Below are positions 6,618-7,020 of a stretch of DNA of 7,020 nucleotides, in pieces. Position numbers and translations under genes: made by a program. The notes below the pieces were generated by a model that had not been told where the DNA came from, made no database searches, and saw nothing but the letters and a program-made list of their open reading frames with translations. Source of the stretch: Deferribacteraceae bacterium (GTDB lineage: Bacteria; Chrysiogenota; Deferribacteres; Deferribacterales; JAISNW01); assembly GCA_031278965.1 (NCBI GenBank), contig JAITJJ010000106.1:1-7020 (forward strand), given 5' to 3'. How positions within the stretch are numbered: position 1 is the stretch's first letter; each line of letters opens with the position of its first letter.

Positions 6618-6730
6618 TAGGGCTATATACGGCAACAATATCATCATCTCTGAACCTGCCAAAAAAGCTAAGCATATCACCCCGCTTCTAAATGCGGTAG
6701 TAGTTAAAAATTGGGGAATTTAGGATTAAC
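6604..6730 (-). other. Gap after modB with no recognisable gene
   Basis: Between the modB stop and the inverted repeat I see no modC start and no other recognised gene. A 23-codon ATG frame (6604-6675, beginning MLSFFGRFRDDD) is too short and unsupported to call. A weak AAATT-CCCC-AATTT inverted repeat sits right after the modB stop. Confidence 0.3.
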
Positions 6731-7020
6731 CTATGCGCTTTTCTTTGCCAGATTTTTCCGGGCAAAATACTCTGAGGCGATAAGAGCCAGAAAAGCCAAT
6801 ACGAGCGATATTACCGCCAGCCTGACCGCACTGCCTTCCTGCCCCGGAATTTGCAGCTGTGAATATAGAGCCAAAGGGAGGGTTTTTGTCTCTCCCGGTA
6901 TATTTGATACAAATGTTATAGTTGCCCCAAACTCCCCTAAGCTGCGGGCAAACGCCATGACAATGCCTGAAATTATCCCGCCGATAGAAAGGGGGAGAGT
7001 TATGGTAAAAAAAGTTTTTA
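6731..7020 (-). CDS. modB: Molybdate ABC transporter permease, C-terminal part (gene runs off the window)
   Basis: ModB is the inner-membrane permease of the ModABC importer, which brings molybdate into the cell for molybdenum cofactor. The window holds the last 95 codons; reading is open to the edge, with the first full codon at 7018. LPLSIGGIISGIVMAFARSLGEFGAT is the EAA-type loop that contacts the ATPase ModC (read in pieces: LPLSIGG, then ARSLGEFGATITF). It continues with VSNIPGETKTLPLALYS, a stretch nearly identical to ModB of E. coli. A last membrane segment follows at about 6755-6815, then a basic tail ending in KKSA. Together these favour ModB over the related sulfate (CysT/W) and tungstate permeases. 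The 3' end is intact with a TAG stop. No modC follows; the next recognisable sequence is an IS30 remnant. Confidence 0.92.
   Translation of the reverse strand, partial: KTFFTITLPLSIGGIISGIVMAFARSLGEFGATITFVSNIPGETKTLPLALYSQLQIPGQEGSAVRLAVISLVLAFLALIASEYFARKNLAKKSA

Noticed and set aside
1..7020. CRISPR array, tRNA or rRNA genes, defence or biosynthetic cluster
   Set aside because: No spaced repeats, no cloverleaf-like sequence and no genes of such systems were seen; apart from the insertion-sequence remnants, the recognised genes are housekeeping ones.

Overview
The window suggests a flagellated, respiring, Gram-negative-type bacterium of middling G+C content. The grounds are a flagellar export gene (flhA), a membrane-anchored succinate dehydrogenase with a heme-type two-subunit anchor, and a molybdate permease gene. 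The lineage cannot be fixed from this sequence alone. The anchor subunits are not strictly E. coli-like, and Nitrospirota, Deferribacterota or a deltaproteobacterial group are all possible. All genes recognised here lie on the minus strand.

Layout from right to left, which is the direction of transcription. (1) 6731-7020: the 3' end of modB, running off the window. (2) 6143-6730: a gene-poor stretch holding an IS30-family transposase remnant (frameshifted and internally deleted), a perfect 12-bp-arm inverted repeat, and a short unexplained open frame. (3) 3989-6088: a complete flhA, with a promoter-like sequence so close to its ATG that the mRNA may be leaderless. (4) 3795-3988: an intergenic region with a strong sigma70-type promoter. 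(5) 617-3794: a compact sdhC-sdhD-sdhA-sdhB operon with gaps of 10-20 bases. (6) 257-616: a gene-free stretch with hairpins, a tandem 10-bp repeat and one doubtful small ORF. (7) 1-256: an IS1-family transposase remnant, frameshifted and cut by the window edge.

The four sdh genes make one enzyme, succinate:quinone oxidoreductase (complex II). SdhA carries FAD and the succinate site, SdhB the three Fe-S clusters, and SdhC/SdhD the heme b and quinone-binding membrane anchor. FlhA is the main membrane component of the flagellar type III export gate and has no functional link to sdh. The two broken insertion sequences on either side of flhA-sdh suggest past rearrangement, which could explain why flhA stands without flagellar neighbours and modB without modC directly downstream.

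I see no previously undescribed system here. The points most worth a second look are the possible leaderless flhA start, the changed residues around the complex II quinone site, and the insertion-sequence scars.
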